Below are positions 27,247 to 36,114 of a stretch of DNA of 50,279 bases, one piece after another. Source of the DNA: JADJXV01 sp964527785 (lineage in GTDB: Bacteria; Bacteroidota; Ignavibacteria; Kapaibacteriales; UBA961); NCBI GenBank assembly GCA_964527785.1, contig CAZGNO010000024.1, positions 1-50,279 on the forward strand. The letters are read 5' to 3'. The notes under the pieces were generated by a model that was not told where the DNA came from, did no database searches, and worked only from the letters and a program-made list of their open reading frames with translations. Within the stretch, counting starts at the first letter, position 1. Each line of letters starts with the position of its first letter. A program made the position numbers and the translations under genes.

Positions 27247-27377
27247 AGGGCATATTAAATTAAAATAAATATGTCCCCGTACTTAAGAAATTACCGCAAT
27301 CGAATACCGCCATTATGATTTCACTTTTCGAGATACAGTTAGGCATTGTATAAAAATGCTCTATAGTTTTGAAGAGA

Positions 27378-27902
27378 TCATTTAGGGGTAATCGCATCGC
27401 CTGCTGCTACTTTTTTAAGTACTTCAAAAAGTTTGTCTTCATCACCGGAAGCATAAGAACTATGCATCCAAACTATTTTCCCATCTTTGTCAATCAAGAA
27501 TGAATGTGGACATAAATTAACATTCATAGCACGTTTGAATTCTCCGTTCTCATCAATATATACGTCAAAGTCCCAACGTTTTCCATTCACAAATGGTGCA
27601 ACTTTCGAGGCGTTTCGGGCATCATCAATAGAGATTGCTATGATTTTTACACCCGTTTCTTTCTTCCAATCATCATAAACATTATTCCATGCCGTAAGTT
27701 CTTGAATACACGGCTTGCACCATGTAGCCCAAAAGTTTATGAGAATGGGCTTCCCCCCATTATCAAATGAGGAGGTGTTGATAATTTCACCTTTGAGATT
27801 CTTGACATTTGCTGCAGGAATAAGAGTCTTTTTTGCTTCATCATAAGGTTTAAAACTTGCTGTAACAAGTGCGAGTATCAGCAAGGGCAGAATTCGTTTC
27901 AT
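27378..27902 (-). CDS. TlpA/ResA-type thiol-disulfide oxidoreductase
   Basis: A thioredoxin-fold protein of 174 residues from the ATG at 27902 (ribosome-binding site GGAAAGG; the frame is open to 27959). It has a signal peptide (MKRILPLLILALVTASF), then the active site WATWCKPC and the cis-proline region CPHSFLIDKDGKIVW. Exported TlpA-like proteins reduce disulfides, for example in apocytochrome c or copper-site assembly. It is transcribed alone towards the repeat region; the many heme c and copper proteins encoded nearby are plausible clients, which is inference. Confidence 0.87.
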   Translation of the reverse strand: MKRILPLLILALVTASFKPYDEAKKTLIPAANVKNLKGEIINTSSFDNGGKPILINFWATWCKPCIQELTAWNNVYDDWKKETGVKIIAISIDDARNASKVAPFVNGKRWDFDVYIDENGEFKRAMNVNLCPHSFLIDKDGKIVWMHSSYASGDEDKLFEVLKKVAAGDAITPK

Positions 27903-28018
27903 AAATTTACCTTTCCAAATAAGATACAATGATAAAGTAACAGTCGGCAACCTCTTCACTTATAAAAATTAAGAAGTCTTTTTTAAAAAAATCAAAAATG
28001 ATATGTAAGGAACAATAT

Positions 28019-29614
28019 TCATTCCTTGATAAATTTTTGTACAGTGAAGTTACTACCGGATATTACCTGTACAAAGAAAACCCCACTATTTAGTTTTGTA
28101 ATATCAAGCATTACGGTTGATGTATTGCTTACTCTTTGATATAAAACCGTTTCGCCTAATACATTCATTATTTTCACTTCTGCTGAGGAAACTTCATTTT
28201 TAAACAGAATTGTTGCATTATTATTTACAGGGTTTGGAAAAATAGTCCAATCAACAGTACTTGTTATTGGAATATCTTGGACACCGCTTACGGTATGTGT
28301 TGGGCTGCAGTTCAAATAATGTATTTGGTGGTGTACTGTGTCAGTAATTATATTTTCATCATTATTCTGATACGATACGTATGAGAAGGTAACTGACATT
28401 TGTTCTGAGGTATCAGTTATCCCCGCAACTATCGAATGGGGAGGAGAGAATGGGTTATTTGGGTTTACAGAAGTATTATCATACTCTGCTTCGGCATACA
28501 AAACTGTACCCTTCGGAATTTTTATGGGTTTATAAAAGTAATAAAATCCCTGAGACCATAAATCTTCATGGTCTTCAATATGTAGTAAACTAATGGTATC
28601 ATTAGTGGGTGTAACGGCATAGCAGTTCATATTGATACAAAATTTGTGCGCCAAATGTGAAACACCCAAGAGAGTAATATCATTTGTAACAGTGTATTGC
28701 TCATAAAAAGTTTTGATGCTGTCAGCCGGAATAATAAAAGGGGGATTCTGAAGATTTACAGTGTAGTTTAATAACGTACCAATATCAATTGCTCTTGTAT
28801 CAGTTGACGTATCAAATTTGATGTTAACCTCTGTAGAATCCGTTTTAGTAAGAGCATCTTCTGCAAATAGAATCCTGAGTACCAAATGTGCGTTGGCTTC
28901 AAGGCGAATTGCCATATTAGGCGGTGAGCGATATAACGGGTTACCGTTTACCCATCCATATAAAAGTTTTGCTGTAGGGCTTCCAATACCTGCATAATTT
29001 TCATACCCGTTACCAGGATAAGCCGCATCTAAATCAATAGGTACTGAAGAGGTATCCGAATACAGAAAGGCACTGTAAACTGCGGATAAATTAGTTGGCA
29101 AAATTTCAATTTCAGAAATTTTCTTTTCTATAGGATACGTAGTAGGCAAAACAAAACAGTGGTACTGGAAATTAACTATATCGGGTACGGTATAGGCAGG
29201 AATTCGCTGTGAAAAATCGGGTGACTGAATCTGACTTTTCAATGGCTCTATAACAGGAGCAGGTGGTGAAAGTGTTGAATCACCTTGAACTGTTCCTTGA
29301 TCTACCCAAGCAATGATTAAATCAATTTCCTCTTGTGTTAAATTTTTTTCGTTAGCGTATTGTGTAGTTTCAGTGGCTGGCTGATGAGGGGGCATCAGTC
29401 TATTCTCTACATAATATTTAATGGCATTTCGCTGAGACCATGCTTCATAATAGCTCGTAAGAGGAATAGCTGCAATACTGCTTGAGTTATTATGGCATCG
29501 TGTACAGTGTGAGTATACAATACATGCAACGTCTTGCGACCATGTAATTGTTTGTGCGTCACTGTAAAACAAGCTGATACTTGCTATAAACAAAAATGTT
29601 GTTATTGTTTTCAT
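28019..29614 (-). CDS. Cytochrome c / PHM-like copper monooxygenase-type protein with T9SS sorting domain
   Basis: A 531-residue exported protein. After a signal peptide (1-20) there is one heme c motif CTRCH (37-41) in a cytochrome-like domain (LMPPHQPATETTQYANEKNLTQEEIDLIIAWVDQG). A middle region (about 140-410) resembles the copper type II ascorbate-dependent monooxygenase fold, with LLHIEDHEDLWSQGFYYFY, PIKIPKGTVLYAEAEYDNT and NPNNP. The expected HMH copper motif is replaced by HLAH in LGVSHLAHKF, so copper chemistry may be altered or lost. The C-terminus is a T9SS type A domain (IFPNPVNNNATILF, LNSGVFFVQVI). It is the last gene of a four-gene operon, overlapping the oxidase gene by 4 bases. 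Confidence 0.75.
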   Translation of the reverse strand: MKTITTFLFIASISLFYSDAQTITWSQDVACIVYSHCTRCHNNSSSIAAIPLTSYYEAWSQRNAIKYYVENRLMPPHQPATETTQYANEKNLTQEEIDLIIAWVDQGTVQGDSTLSPPAPVIEPLKSQIQSPDFSQRIPAYTVPDIVNFQYHCFVLPTTYPIEKKISEIEILPTNLSAVYSAFLYSDTSSVPIDLDAAYPGNGYENYAGIGSPTAKLLYGWVNGNPLYRSPPNMAIRLEANAHLVLRILFAEDALTKTDSTEVNIKFDTSTDTRAIDIGTLLNYTVNLQNPPFIIPADSIKTFYEQYTVTNDITLLGVSHLAHKFCINMNCYAVTPTNDTISLLHIEDHEDLWSQGFYYFYKPIKIPKGTVLYAEAEYDNTSVNPNNPFSPPHSIVAGITDTSEQMSVTFSYVSYQNNDENIITDTVHHQIHYLNCSPTHTVSGVQDIPITSTVDWTIFPNPVNNNATILFKNEVSSAEVKIMNVLGETVLYQRVSNTSTVMLDITKLNSGVFFVQVISGSNFTVQKFIKE

Positions 29615-31326
29615 TGCTTTATAAATTTTTGTACAATGAAGTTACTACCGGATATTACCTGCACAAAGAAAACTCCACTATCCAGATTTGTAATATTGAG
29701 TTTTGTATTTGTTACCCTGCTTATAGTTTGATTGAGAACAGTTTCACCCATCACATTCAGAACTTTTATTTCAGCAGAAGGAATTTCATTCTTGAATTGA
29801 ATGTCCATAGTGTTTGTAGCAGGATTTGGATATACAGCAAAGTTACCCTCATGCAATTCAGAAACACTTGTAGAGGATGTATCGAGTACCCTATAGCTCC
29901 CCATCATTCCATCATCTTCATGATGTAATAAATGGCAGTGATACATATATGGGACTGTGCTGCTTGCAAAATCTTCAAACTTGGACACGAACTCAACGTA
30001 CTGCATTGGCATAACCAGCACAACGTCTTTCTTACCTTGTTCATGCTCGGGAACTGCACCTCCATTGATAGTAAGGAGATAGAAGTGCATATCATGTTTA
30101 TGGAATGGGTGTGCAATTCCTGTATTATTCGTAATTTTCCACTTTTCAGAAGTATTAAGATAGGTTGTAACGTTAATTTTATCCATATCAAAATGATCAC
30201 CGTTAATATTGAACGGTCCAACCACCTGCCCTAATGCACTCATCATTGTGTCGGGTTGTAGAACGAAATTTCTAGAGACCGAATAATTTTTCCACGGGCT
30301 GTTAGTAGTTAGCGTGGTTGGGAATGAAGTAACAGGATTACTATTTGATGCTACTACATTTATTTGAAGTACGCCAAAATCTTTGCCGTTTATTGGATTC
30401 AAATTATAATCCGGAATAGTTCCGCCCATCATACTTCTAACCGTTTTTGCTCCATAAATCCCATTCGGCAATTCTGAACTAAAACTATTAAGATGAATAG
30501 TCTGTCCGCTCATGCCTGTTAAATCTATAAGTATTTCGGCACGTTCACCCGGGCTTAGCCGTATTCGAGTTAGTGTAACGGGATTGTCTAGAAGTCCTGC
30601 ATCACTTGCTATCATTTTAAATGACTTATTTGCAGTAAAACCAAAGTTGTATGTCCTCATTGATGAACCGTTGAGCAAGCGCAAACGAATAATCTGAGCA
30701 GGCGCATTGAGATATGGAGACATAGTTCCATTCACTAAAATTACTGAATCTTCTTCGGTAGATACCGCAATTTGCTGTAGTATATCAAATGCTTTCGACT
30801 GTACTATCACCGGAAAATCATCTACCCCATACGTTCGTGGCAGGTTCAGCCCTGCCTCAGTACTGTCTTTTACAATTATCATTCCCGCCAGTCCTTTAGA
30901 AACGTGCAGGTCTGTTTTGCCATCACCATGAGGGTGATACCAAAATGTTCCCGCATTGTTCAAAATCTGAAAACGCGGACTCCAAGTAGTGCCCTGAGCA
31001 ATTATTTGATGTGGTCCGCCATCATCCATAGCCGGTAAATGCAAACCATGCCAGTGGATAGTTGTTGAATTACCGAATCCAGCAAGACTATTTGTAACAT
31101 TCAGTGTTACCCAATCCCATTTATTCACAATGAGTGTAGGGGCAAGCAATGCACCATTGATGCCATAGGTAGGGGTATTAATTCCCGGATAAAACTGAGT
31201 AGTCCCATTCTGAATATTAAGATTGAATGTAGTCGCTGTGATTGCAACGGGAATTGCAAGTGGATTTTGTGCAACTACGATATTACAAAACAAGAATCCG
31301 AATAGAACGAGAATATTTTTTTTCAT
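29611..31326 (-). CDS. Multicopper oxidase with T9SS sorting domain
   Basis: A 571-residue exported oxidase of the CueO/CotA/laccase type. The copper ligands are all visible: HWHGLH, WYHPHGD, HPFHKHDMHF and HCHLLHHEDDGMM (type 1 Cys, His and axial Met). A signal peptide (1-19) and a C-terminal T9SS type A domain (VYPNPATNTMDIQF, LDSGVFFVQVI) imply export to the surface, unlike the periplasmic CueO. Possible substrates are Cu(I), Fe(II) or phenols. It lies in an operon with a thioredoxin-like protein and a cytochrome/PHM-like protein, all carrying sorting domains. There is no methionine-rich insert like that of CueO. Confidence 0.92.
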   Translation of the reverse strand: MKKNILVLFGFLFCNIVVAQNPLAIPVAITATTFNLNIQNGTTQFYPGINTPTYGINGALLAPTLIVNKWDWVTLNVTNSLAGFGNSTTIHWHGLHLPAMDDGGPHQIIAQGTTWSPRFQILNNAGTFWYHPHGDGKTDLHVSKGLAGMIIVKDSTEAGLNLPRTYGVDDFPVIVQSKAFDILQQIAVSTEEDSVILVNGTMSPYLNAPAQIIRLRLLNGSSMRTYNFGFTANKSFKMIASDAGLLDNPVTLTRIRLSPGERAEILIDLTGMSGQTIHLNSFSSELPNGIYGAKTVRSMMGGTIPDYNLNPINGKDFGVLQINVVASNSNPVTSFPTTLTTNSPWKNYSVSRNFVLQPDTMMSALGQVVGPFNINGDHFDMDKINVTTYLNTSEKWKITNNTGIAHPFHKHDMHFYLLTINGGAVPEHEQGKKDVVLVMPMQYVEFVSKFEDFASSTVPYMYHCHLLHHEDDGMMGSYRVLDTSSTSVSELHEGNFAVYPNPATNTMDIQFKNEIPSAEIKVLNVMGETVLNQTISRVTNTKLNITNLDSGVFFVQVISGSNFIVQKFIKQ

Positions 31327-31339
31327 TTAGCTTAACGGA

Positions 31340-32035
31340 TTAATGTTGAATTATAAATCTTTTTGAACCTGTACATTTCTTTTGATCAAAAATTGAAATG
31401 AAATAAATACCATTCGAGATGTTTCCCACAGAAACAGATTTCATTTTTGCTTCTGAAATTCCTGTTTGAATTACAGTTCCTGTAATATCAGTAATAGAGA
31501 ACGACGAGATTGCTTGATTATCAAAGGTTATAATAATATTATCGTTTGCAGGATTTGGAAAAATGCTAAAACTATACCTGTTTTCTCCCTTACTTATTCC
31601 TAATGTTTCGACTACAGTAAGAATGTATGTAAGTGTATCTTTTACGGAAGGGTTTGCACTGTCCCAGACTACATATCTAACTATGGCTGTACCAAACTCC
31701 ACATGAGGTGTAATATGCAAAAGCAGTAATCCGTATTCGTTCGGAATAATCGGTTTCATCGTTCCGCTGTCAACTAATGAAGTATTGCAAAAGGAATTAT
31801 CACAAACATTTGCTTCCCATTTTGCAGGAACACTTTCGCTTATTTTTTCCCATTTCAATGTAATCGTATCAATTGATATATTGACTTGCTGAATGGAAAG
31901 TGTTTCCAAGTCTTCCATTGTACCTATTATTCGAACAGTATCGTTTGGAGTGAGTGAATACCTTTGCCCAAAAGAAACGACAGTAGTCACAATTATAGCG
32001 GCTACTGATATTACTATATGCTTGACTACATTCAT
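31340..32035 (-). CDS. Exported protein of unknown function with T9SS sorting domain
   Basis: A 231-residue protein with signal peptide (1-23) and a beta-rich N-terminal region of about 120 residues (WEKISESVPAKWEANVCDNSFCNTS, VEFGTAIVRYVVWDS) holding two cysteines, C89 and C94. It ends in a T9SS type A domain (IFPNPANDNIIITFDN, GNISNGIYFISIF). I do not recognise the N-terminal domain; the phrase KWEANVCDNSFC recalls small domains seen beside Omp28-like thioredoxins in Bacteroidota. It sits between the thioredoxin-like gene (2-bp gap) and the multicopper oxidase gene (13-bp gap). Confidence 0.7.
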   Translation of the reverse strand: MNVVKHIVISVAAIIVTTVVSFGQRYSLTPNDTVRIIGTMEDLETLSIQQVNISIDTITLKWEKISESVPAKWEANVCDNSFCNTSLVDSGTMKPIIPNEYGLLLLHITPHVEFGTAIVRYVVWDSANPSVKDTLTYILTVVETLGISKGENRYSFSIFPNPANDNIIITFDNQAISSFSITDITGTVIQTGISEAKMKSVSVGNISNGIYFISIFDQKKCTGSKRFIIQH

Positions 32036-32037
32036 AA

Positions 32038-32823
32038 TTAATGAACAATATTGAGTTTTTGCGTAAAGCTTTTCCCGTTTATCTGCAAACGAACCAAATA
32101 ATTACCGCTAGGTAGAGAAGTAGTATTGAACTGTTTGGACACAATACCTGTTGGTTTTTCATTCATAATGGATGCCACTTGCTTTCCTGTCACATCAGTT
32201 ACATCTATCCGGACGTCGGTTGATTCTTTCATATCTATTGTAATAGTAGCATTATCATTTGCAGGATTAGGGAAAACACTAAAAGAAGAAACCGAACTTG
32301 GCAATTCATTAACACCGGTTGTGCCTAAAACTTCTAAGATTTTTTCACGCATAATTGAAGTATCACTTGTAGAAAAGCTCATTGTTGAAAATAAAATCTT
32401 GTGGTCTTTTCCACCTACTAATACTACTGTGGGCATACCGAAACCACCATAATATGCAACTTGAGCAGCACCTTTTTCCATTGGAGTGTAAATTTCCGAC
32501 AGACTATTTGAAGAAACCCATGTTGAAGAATAGGTACACGCAGTTGTGTTTTGAAACGGGAAAGCATATCCCTTTACCATTCCCGGATATTGTGCGTTTA
32601 TTTTGTTTGCCATTGTCTGAATTTTTTTTGCCGGCGGTGGGCATGAACCGCAATTTGGCATATAATAAAACAGGACTACTGTTTTTCCGGCATCTAAATC
32701 TGCAAACAAATCAACAGGGTTACCGTTGCAGTCTGAACCAGTGAATTGCATAGCTGTTGTTTGTGCTTTGGAAATCGTACAAGCGAACATCAAAGCGACC
32801 GAGAAGAGAATTAAATTTTTCAT
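32038..32823 (-). CDS. Thioredoxin-fold protein with T9SS sorting domain
   Basis: A 261-residue exported protein with signal peptide (1-20). A thioredoxin/AhpC-TSA-like domain (about 22-165) has the redox motif NCGSCPPPAKK and the cis-proline segment FGMPTVVLVGGKDHKI. The C-terminal 80 residues are a T9SS type A domain (VFPNPANDNATITID, SLPSGNYLVRLQ). It is the first gene of the four-gene operon ending with the multicopper oxidase and the cytochrome/PHM-like protein. A redox or copper-loading role for its neighbours is plausible but inferred. No consensus promoter was found upstream. Confidence 0.82.
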   Translation of the reverse strand: MKNLILFSVALMFACTISKAQTTAMQFTGSDCNGNPVDLFADLDAGKTVVLFYYMPNCGSCPPPAKKIQTMANKINAQYPGMVKGYAFPFQNTTACTYSSTWVSSNSLSEIYTPMEKGAAQVAYYGGFGMPTVVLVGGKDHKILFSTMSFSTSDTSIMREKILEVLGTTGVNELPSSVSSFSVFPNPANDNATITIDMKESTDVRIDVTDVTGKQVASIMNEKPTGIVSKQFNTTSLPSGNYLVRLQINGKSFTQKLNIVH

Positions 32824-32898
32824 ATGTTTAAATAAATATTTTGGGAATCAAATAGTTTTAGTAATGGTAACTATACTTGTTAAAACGTAGATAAACGC

Positions 32899-32930
32899 AA
32901 AAAGTTGTTTGAGCCGACGGCTCAAACAAC
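32899..32930 (-). terminator. Terminator after the HYC_CC_PP gene
   Basis: A perfect 12-bp stem, GTTGTTTGAGCC (32904-32915) with GGCTCAAACAAC (32919-32930), has a 3-nt loop. On the minus strand it is followed by T5. It lies 40 bp after the stop of the gene at 32970 and separates it from the multicopper oxidase operon. Confidence 0.88.
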
Positions 32931-32969
32931 AATAGCCGTCAGGAGATGACAGCTTATAAGGTTTCGGTA

Positions 32970-33362
32970 TTAAATACGAAAAACTCTATCGAGAAGATAG
33001 ATCGGTACCCTGTGTTTGAAGGGCGGAGGATGGTAGAAGTTCGAGGCAATATATTGGAGGTTTGCCGACGGAACTATATCAACATAATTTTCCTGAGCAA
33101 TTACCGGATTTAGAGTGCTAATCTTGAGCTCAAAATGTGTGGTTTTTGCCACATCATTTTCTTTATTTGCATCAAGGGTGGTTGTTTTGTCTTTGCAACA
33201 ATCAGAATCCATTTCCTCATCACCGCAATCACACGGGTGTTCTGAGGATGAAATGATACGAACGGAGGCAAGTTCGCCGCAGCACCAATGCACACTTACT
33301 GCCATTCCTGAATTTGTAATCAGAAATAGAAATAAAAGCACTATGGATAGTATCTTTTTCAT
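32970..33362 (-). CDS. HYC_CC_PP family small exported protein
   Basis: A 130-residue exported protein with signal peptide (1-21). It has the family landmarks VHWCCGE near residue 24, a central cluster CDCGDEEMDSDCCKD (about 43-57) and NFYHPPPFKHR near the C-terminus. HYC_CC_PP proteins are small Bacteroidota proteins of unknown function often encoded near heavy-metal efflux genes. The eight cysteines suggest metal binding. It sits 175 bp downstream of dsrE and has its own terminator; it may be expressed independently of the ArsR operon. Confidence 0.75.
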   Translation of the reverse strand: MKKILSIVLLFLFLITNSGMAVSVHWCCGELASVRIISSSEHPCDCGDEEMDSDCCKDKTTTLDANKENDVAKTTHFELKISTLNPVIAQENYVDIVPSANLQYIASNFYHPPPFKHRVPIYLLDRVFRI

Positions 33363-33537
33363 GATGTTGCAGCAGTTTGGAAGACTAACTGCACTAAATT
33401 ATAAATTTTATCTGTTACCAGCAAATAGTTTCTTGAGTAATTAAATTCTGGAATTGGATTTTTCTGATTTCACTTGGATTAATTGTTAAATATAACAGTT
33501 AAAAGTAGAAAAATACCCTCAAAAAAGTACAGTTTTT

Positions 33538-33891
33538 TTAGAATACTAGCACTTTATCGCTATCCACTACCCAGTTAGTAAGTTCTGCCATTGTGCTTAT
33601 TTCTGTCCCTTCAATTAATTGAACGTTTTTAAGCCCTCTTGCATCAGCACAACTACCGCAGATTTTTACTTCTGCTCCTTTTGTTAAGGCAAGTTTCAGC
33701 ATTCTTTCAATGTTGTAATAACCGTTTGGGGTTGACTGATTTGCAACTGCACAGCCGGCAGCATCTGCCATCAGAAAAATTCTTACTTTTACTGTTTCGT
33801 GGTCTTTTCCAAGTTGGTTAGCCAAACGCAGTGCATTATATGCTTTTTCAGTTCCGTACGGAGCGTCATTGATTATGATTAATATTTTCAT
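33538..33891 (-). CDS. DsrE-family sulfur-handling protein
   Basis: A 117-residue cytoplasmic protein covering a whole DsrE/DsrF-like domain. It has candidate active cysteines in AGCAVANQ (about C46) and CGSCADARG (about C78 and C81). Family members bind or transfer sulfane sulfur or act as small peroxiredoxin-like partners. It is the last gene of the arsR-SQR-cytochrome-dsrE operon (21-bp gap), which fits a sulfur-transfer role downstream of sulfide oxidation; that link is inferred. Confidence 0.85.
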   Translation of the reverse strand: MKILIIINDAPYGTEKAYNALRLANQLGKDHETVKVRIFLMADAAGCAVANQSTPNGYYNIERMLKLALTKGAEVKICGSCADARGLKNVQLIEGTEISTMAELTNWVVDSDKVLVF

Positions 33892-33912
33892 AATTTTATT
33901 ATTTGTTAATGA

Positions 33913-34596
33913 TTACTGGATAATTTTCATTTTTACTGCCCTTTCGAAATAGTTACTTTTTATCCCTGCTTTAGTGTTTCCTTTTACTGATTCTCCTTCA
34001 GTAAACATTACTTGCAAGTTGATTTCAGAATCTTTTGCATTTTCAAGGGGTCGCAGTGTCATCGGTAAACTTGTAATGTCTGTATCTTCATACCCTTCGA
34101 GCTTATCTCCCACCAAACGACAAGCCATTTGTAAGTTAACCTCCCAATTAGGAGCAAATTTTGAAATCGAGTTTGTGCCGATAGTTGATGTATCTATATA
34201 CAACCAAGCATTTCTGTGCGGTATCGGTATTGACTTACTTTTTTTACTGCCCAAGACTGTTATTATTGTTTTCTGCCCACCTTTCTTTACCTCAATTAAA
34301 AATTTTCCATCAGTCTGTTTGAGCGATTTTTTGCTGTCACTATCAAGAATATCAATTATGGTATTATCATCATCCTTCCACAAACCATTATTGACATGGC
34401 AACTCAAGCAATTTTTCGAGTTTGATAAAATACCTACCGCCGGCGGATATGCATAAGCAGAGCTAATTCCAAAATCAACGGAGGAACTGCTTTCCTTGAA
34501 TTCAGGGTGATAGTATTGTTCTTGCTTTGTGAATATAGTTCCAATCACAATGCCTAAAACAATAATAATCGGAGTAAGGATAATTTTTACCTTCAT
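33913..34596 (-). CDS. Monoheme cytochrome c-like exported protein
   Basis: A 227-residue protein. One N-terminal hydrophobic segment (signal or anchor, about 3-22) precedes one heme c site CLSCH (about 64-68, in NSKNCLSCHVNNGLW). The remaining 150 residues are beta-rich without a recognised domain and have no second heme motif. Placement directly after the SQR-like flavoprotein (13-bp gap) suggests it accepts electrons from it, as cytochromes do for flavocytochrome c sulfide dehydrogenase. That role is inferred. Confidence 0.75.
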   Translation of the reverse strand: MKVKIILTPIIIVLGIVIGTIFTKQEQYYHPEFKESSSSVDFGISSAYAYPPAVGILSNSKNCLSCHVNNGLWKDDDNTIIDILDSDSKKSLKQTDGKFLIEVKKGGQKTIITVLGSKKSKSIPIPHRNAWLYIDTSTIGTNSISKFAPNWEVNLQMACRLVGDKLEGYEDTDITSLPMTLRPLENAKDSEINLQVMFTEGESVKGNTKAGIKSNYFERAVKMKIIQ

Positions 34597-34609
34597 TAGT
34601 TTTATTTAG

Positions 34610-35749
34610 TTAGAAATTTTTATAGAACCAGTATTTTTCAAACCAAACTTTTGCCCAATGCCAAAGGAAACCCGGCTTTTTCATTTTAATATCCGGTAAC
34701 GGTGAGTTATAAAAATTTCCACCCGCATAGCCGGCTTTTCCGCCGCCTAATTCAACGAAACATTGACCGTTCCCGTTAAAAACTTTATCGGGAGTTTTGC
34801 CTGTAATTTTTTGGATAATATTATGAGCTACAGTTTCTGCCTGTAAATGGGCAAATACACCCGCTTTCGGTAATGGTTTCCCCATTTCCAGCATAATAAA
34901 AGTAATATCTCCGATGGCATAAACATTTGGAAATTGGGTCTCCATAGTGTTGCGATCAACTTCTATCCATCCCGATTTGCCAATTAAATTAGTTTTACTA
35001 ATAATAGTCGGACATTGATGTTTCGGAGTAAATGCGAGTAAGTCATATCCGGCTGCTCTCCCATTATTGAACGTAAGGTTTTTTTCTGTTGCCGAAACAA
35101 GCTGATGTTCAGGAAAAAATTTCACACCTTTCATTTCAACCAGTTGCCTTACTGCATTTGACAGTTCTTTTCCTGCTACACCCATAGGTCCCTGTTCAGG
35201 AGTATATAAAGATATTTCTGTTATATGGCTCAATCCCTTTTTTGCTATTGTATCTGCTACAAGCATTGCCGCTTCATACGGGGCTGCCGGACATTTGAAT
35301 GGAAGCGATGGGACTAAAATTGCAATTTTCCCGCCTTTGAAATTTCGGAGTTTCTCATTAAATTTTACAGCACCGTCAAGTGTGTAAAAATCGTAGCCAT
35401 AGTTGTTAAGATTATGCTCATAAACTTGTTCGACACCAAGTGAAACCACCATGTAATCACCTTTATACTCTTTGCCATTTACAGCAACGGAGATGCCTTC
35501 AGGATTTACTTTTTCAATTTCACCGAGTACTACCTCAATTCCAGCTTCCTCAACTTTTCGAGTTTCTCTATATATTTGGTGTGGCTTTCTTTTTCCCACC
35601 ATCAACCATAGAAGAGAAGGTGCAAAAACATTTTTTTCTTCTTTTTCAAACAAAATGATTTTTGCATTCCTTCCAATTTCTTTGCTTAGTTTTTTGGCAG
35701 TGATTATACCGCCGGTTCCTCCGCCAAGCACAAGTATAGTTCTGTTCAT
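34610..35749 (-). CDS. SQR/FCSD-like FAD-dependent oxidoreductase
   Basis: A 379-residue flavoprotein of the sulfide:quinone oxidoreductase and flavocytochrome c sulfide dehydrogenase superfamily. It has the N-terminal dinucleotide motif LVLGGGTGGIITAKKL, a redox-cysteine region LPFKCPAAPYEAA (about C156), a second region PKHQCPTI (about C233), YAIGDITFIMLEMGKPLPKAG for FAD, and the tail GNGQCFVELGGGKAGY. The cysteine positions fit a sulfide-oxidising enzyme, but type cannot be fixed by eye. It follows the ArsR-type regulator (11-bp gap) and precedes a cytochrome and dsrE. Confidence 0.85.
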   Translation of the reverse strand: MNRTILVLGGGTGGIITAKKLSKEIGRNAKIILFEKEEKNVFAPSLLWLMVGKRKPHQIYRETRKVEEAGIEVVLGEIEKVNPEGISVAVNGKEYKGDYMVVSLGVEQVYEHNLNNYGYDFYTLDGAVKFNEKLRNFKGGKIAILVPSLPFKCPAAPYEAAMLVADTIAKKGLSHITEISLYTPEQGPMGVAGKELSNAVRQLVEMKGVKFFPEHQLVSATEKNLTFNNGRAAGYDLLAFTPKHQCPTIISKTNLIGKSGWIEVDRNTMETQFPNVYAIGDITFIMLEMGKPLPKAGVFAHLQAETVAHNIIQKITGKTPDKVFNGNGQCFVELGGGKAGYAGGNFYNSPLPDIKMKKPGFLWHWAKVWFEKYWFYKNF

Positions 35750-35760
35750 ATCGTTTTTAA

Positions 35761-36090
35761 TTACATTTTTTCAAGTAACTCTTTGTGTTTTGCCATATTT
35801 TCAATTAGCACTTCACGCATCAGGCGACAAGCATCGGCAACTTTTACGGATGAAAGTGAATAATAATTACATTGCCCTTCTTTCCTCATGTTCAAGATAC
35901 CTTTTTGGGTCATTACAGAAAGGTGTTGTGATAGATTTGACTTTGACCCTCCTGTGACTACCAATATGTCTGTGAAACACAGCTCTTTTTGTTGTAACAA
36001 GTCAATAACCTCTATTCGTAGCGGGTGTCCTAGCACCTTACAAACATCAGCATGAAGTTCAAAAATCTTTTTTTGGTCCATAGGGTCCAT
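35761..36090 (-). CDS. ArsR-family transcriptional repressor of the sulfur/redox operon
   Basis: About 109 residues from the ATG at 36090, which lies some 24 nt after the predicted transcription start; the frame extends to 36165, but that part contains the promoter. It has a winged helix with VLGHPLRIEVIDLLQ, SKSNLSQHLSVMTQKGILNMRKEGQCNYYSL. Cysteines occur in HADVCKVLG, KELCFTD and VADACRLM. Such cysteines in ArsR relatives sense metals (ArsR/SmtB) or sulfane sulfur (SqrR/BigR). With an SQR-like gene and dsrE downstream, a persulfide sensor is the better guess. It represses its own operon, judging by the dyad over its promoter. Confidence 0.88.
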   Translation of the reverse strand: MDPMDQKKIFELHADVCKVLGHPLRIEVIDLLQQKELCFTDILVVTGGSKSNLSQHLSVMTQKGILNMRKEGQCNYYSLSSVKVADACRLMREVLIENMAKHKELLEKM

Positions 36091-36114
36091 AGTTTCAATA
36101 GTTTTATTGTTTAG

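Larger units (their letters stand above)
26867..27377. repeat. Gene-free stretch carrying dispersed palindromic repeats
   Basis: About 510 bp without a gene. It contains two complete palindromic repeats (27032-27131 and 27148-27246) and a solitary GTCATTCTGAG half-copy near 26964. The segment from 27197 to 27286 is also found at the left edge of the window. Confidence 0.75.

Noticed and set aside
33974..34456. A 160-residue plus-strand frame opposite the cytochrome gene
   Set aside because: It is the antisense of a gene with signal sequence and heme motif placed within a tight operon; no supporting features.
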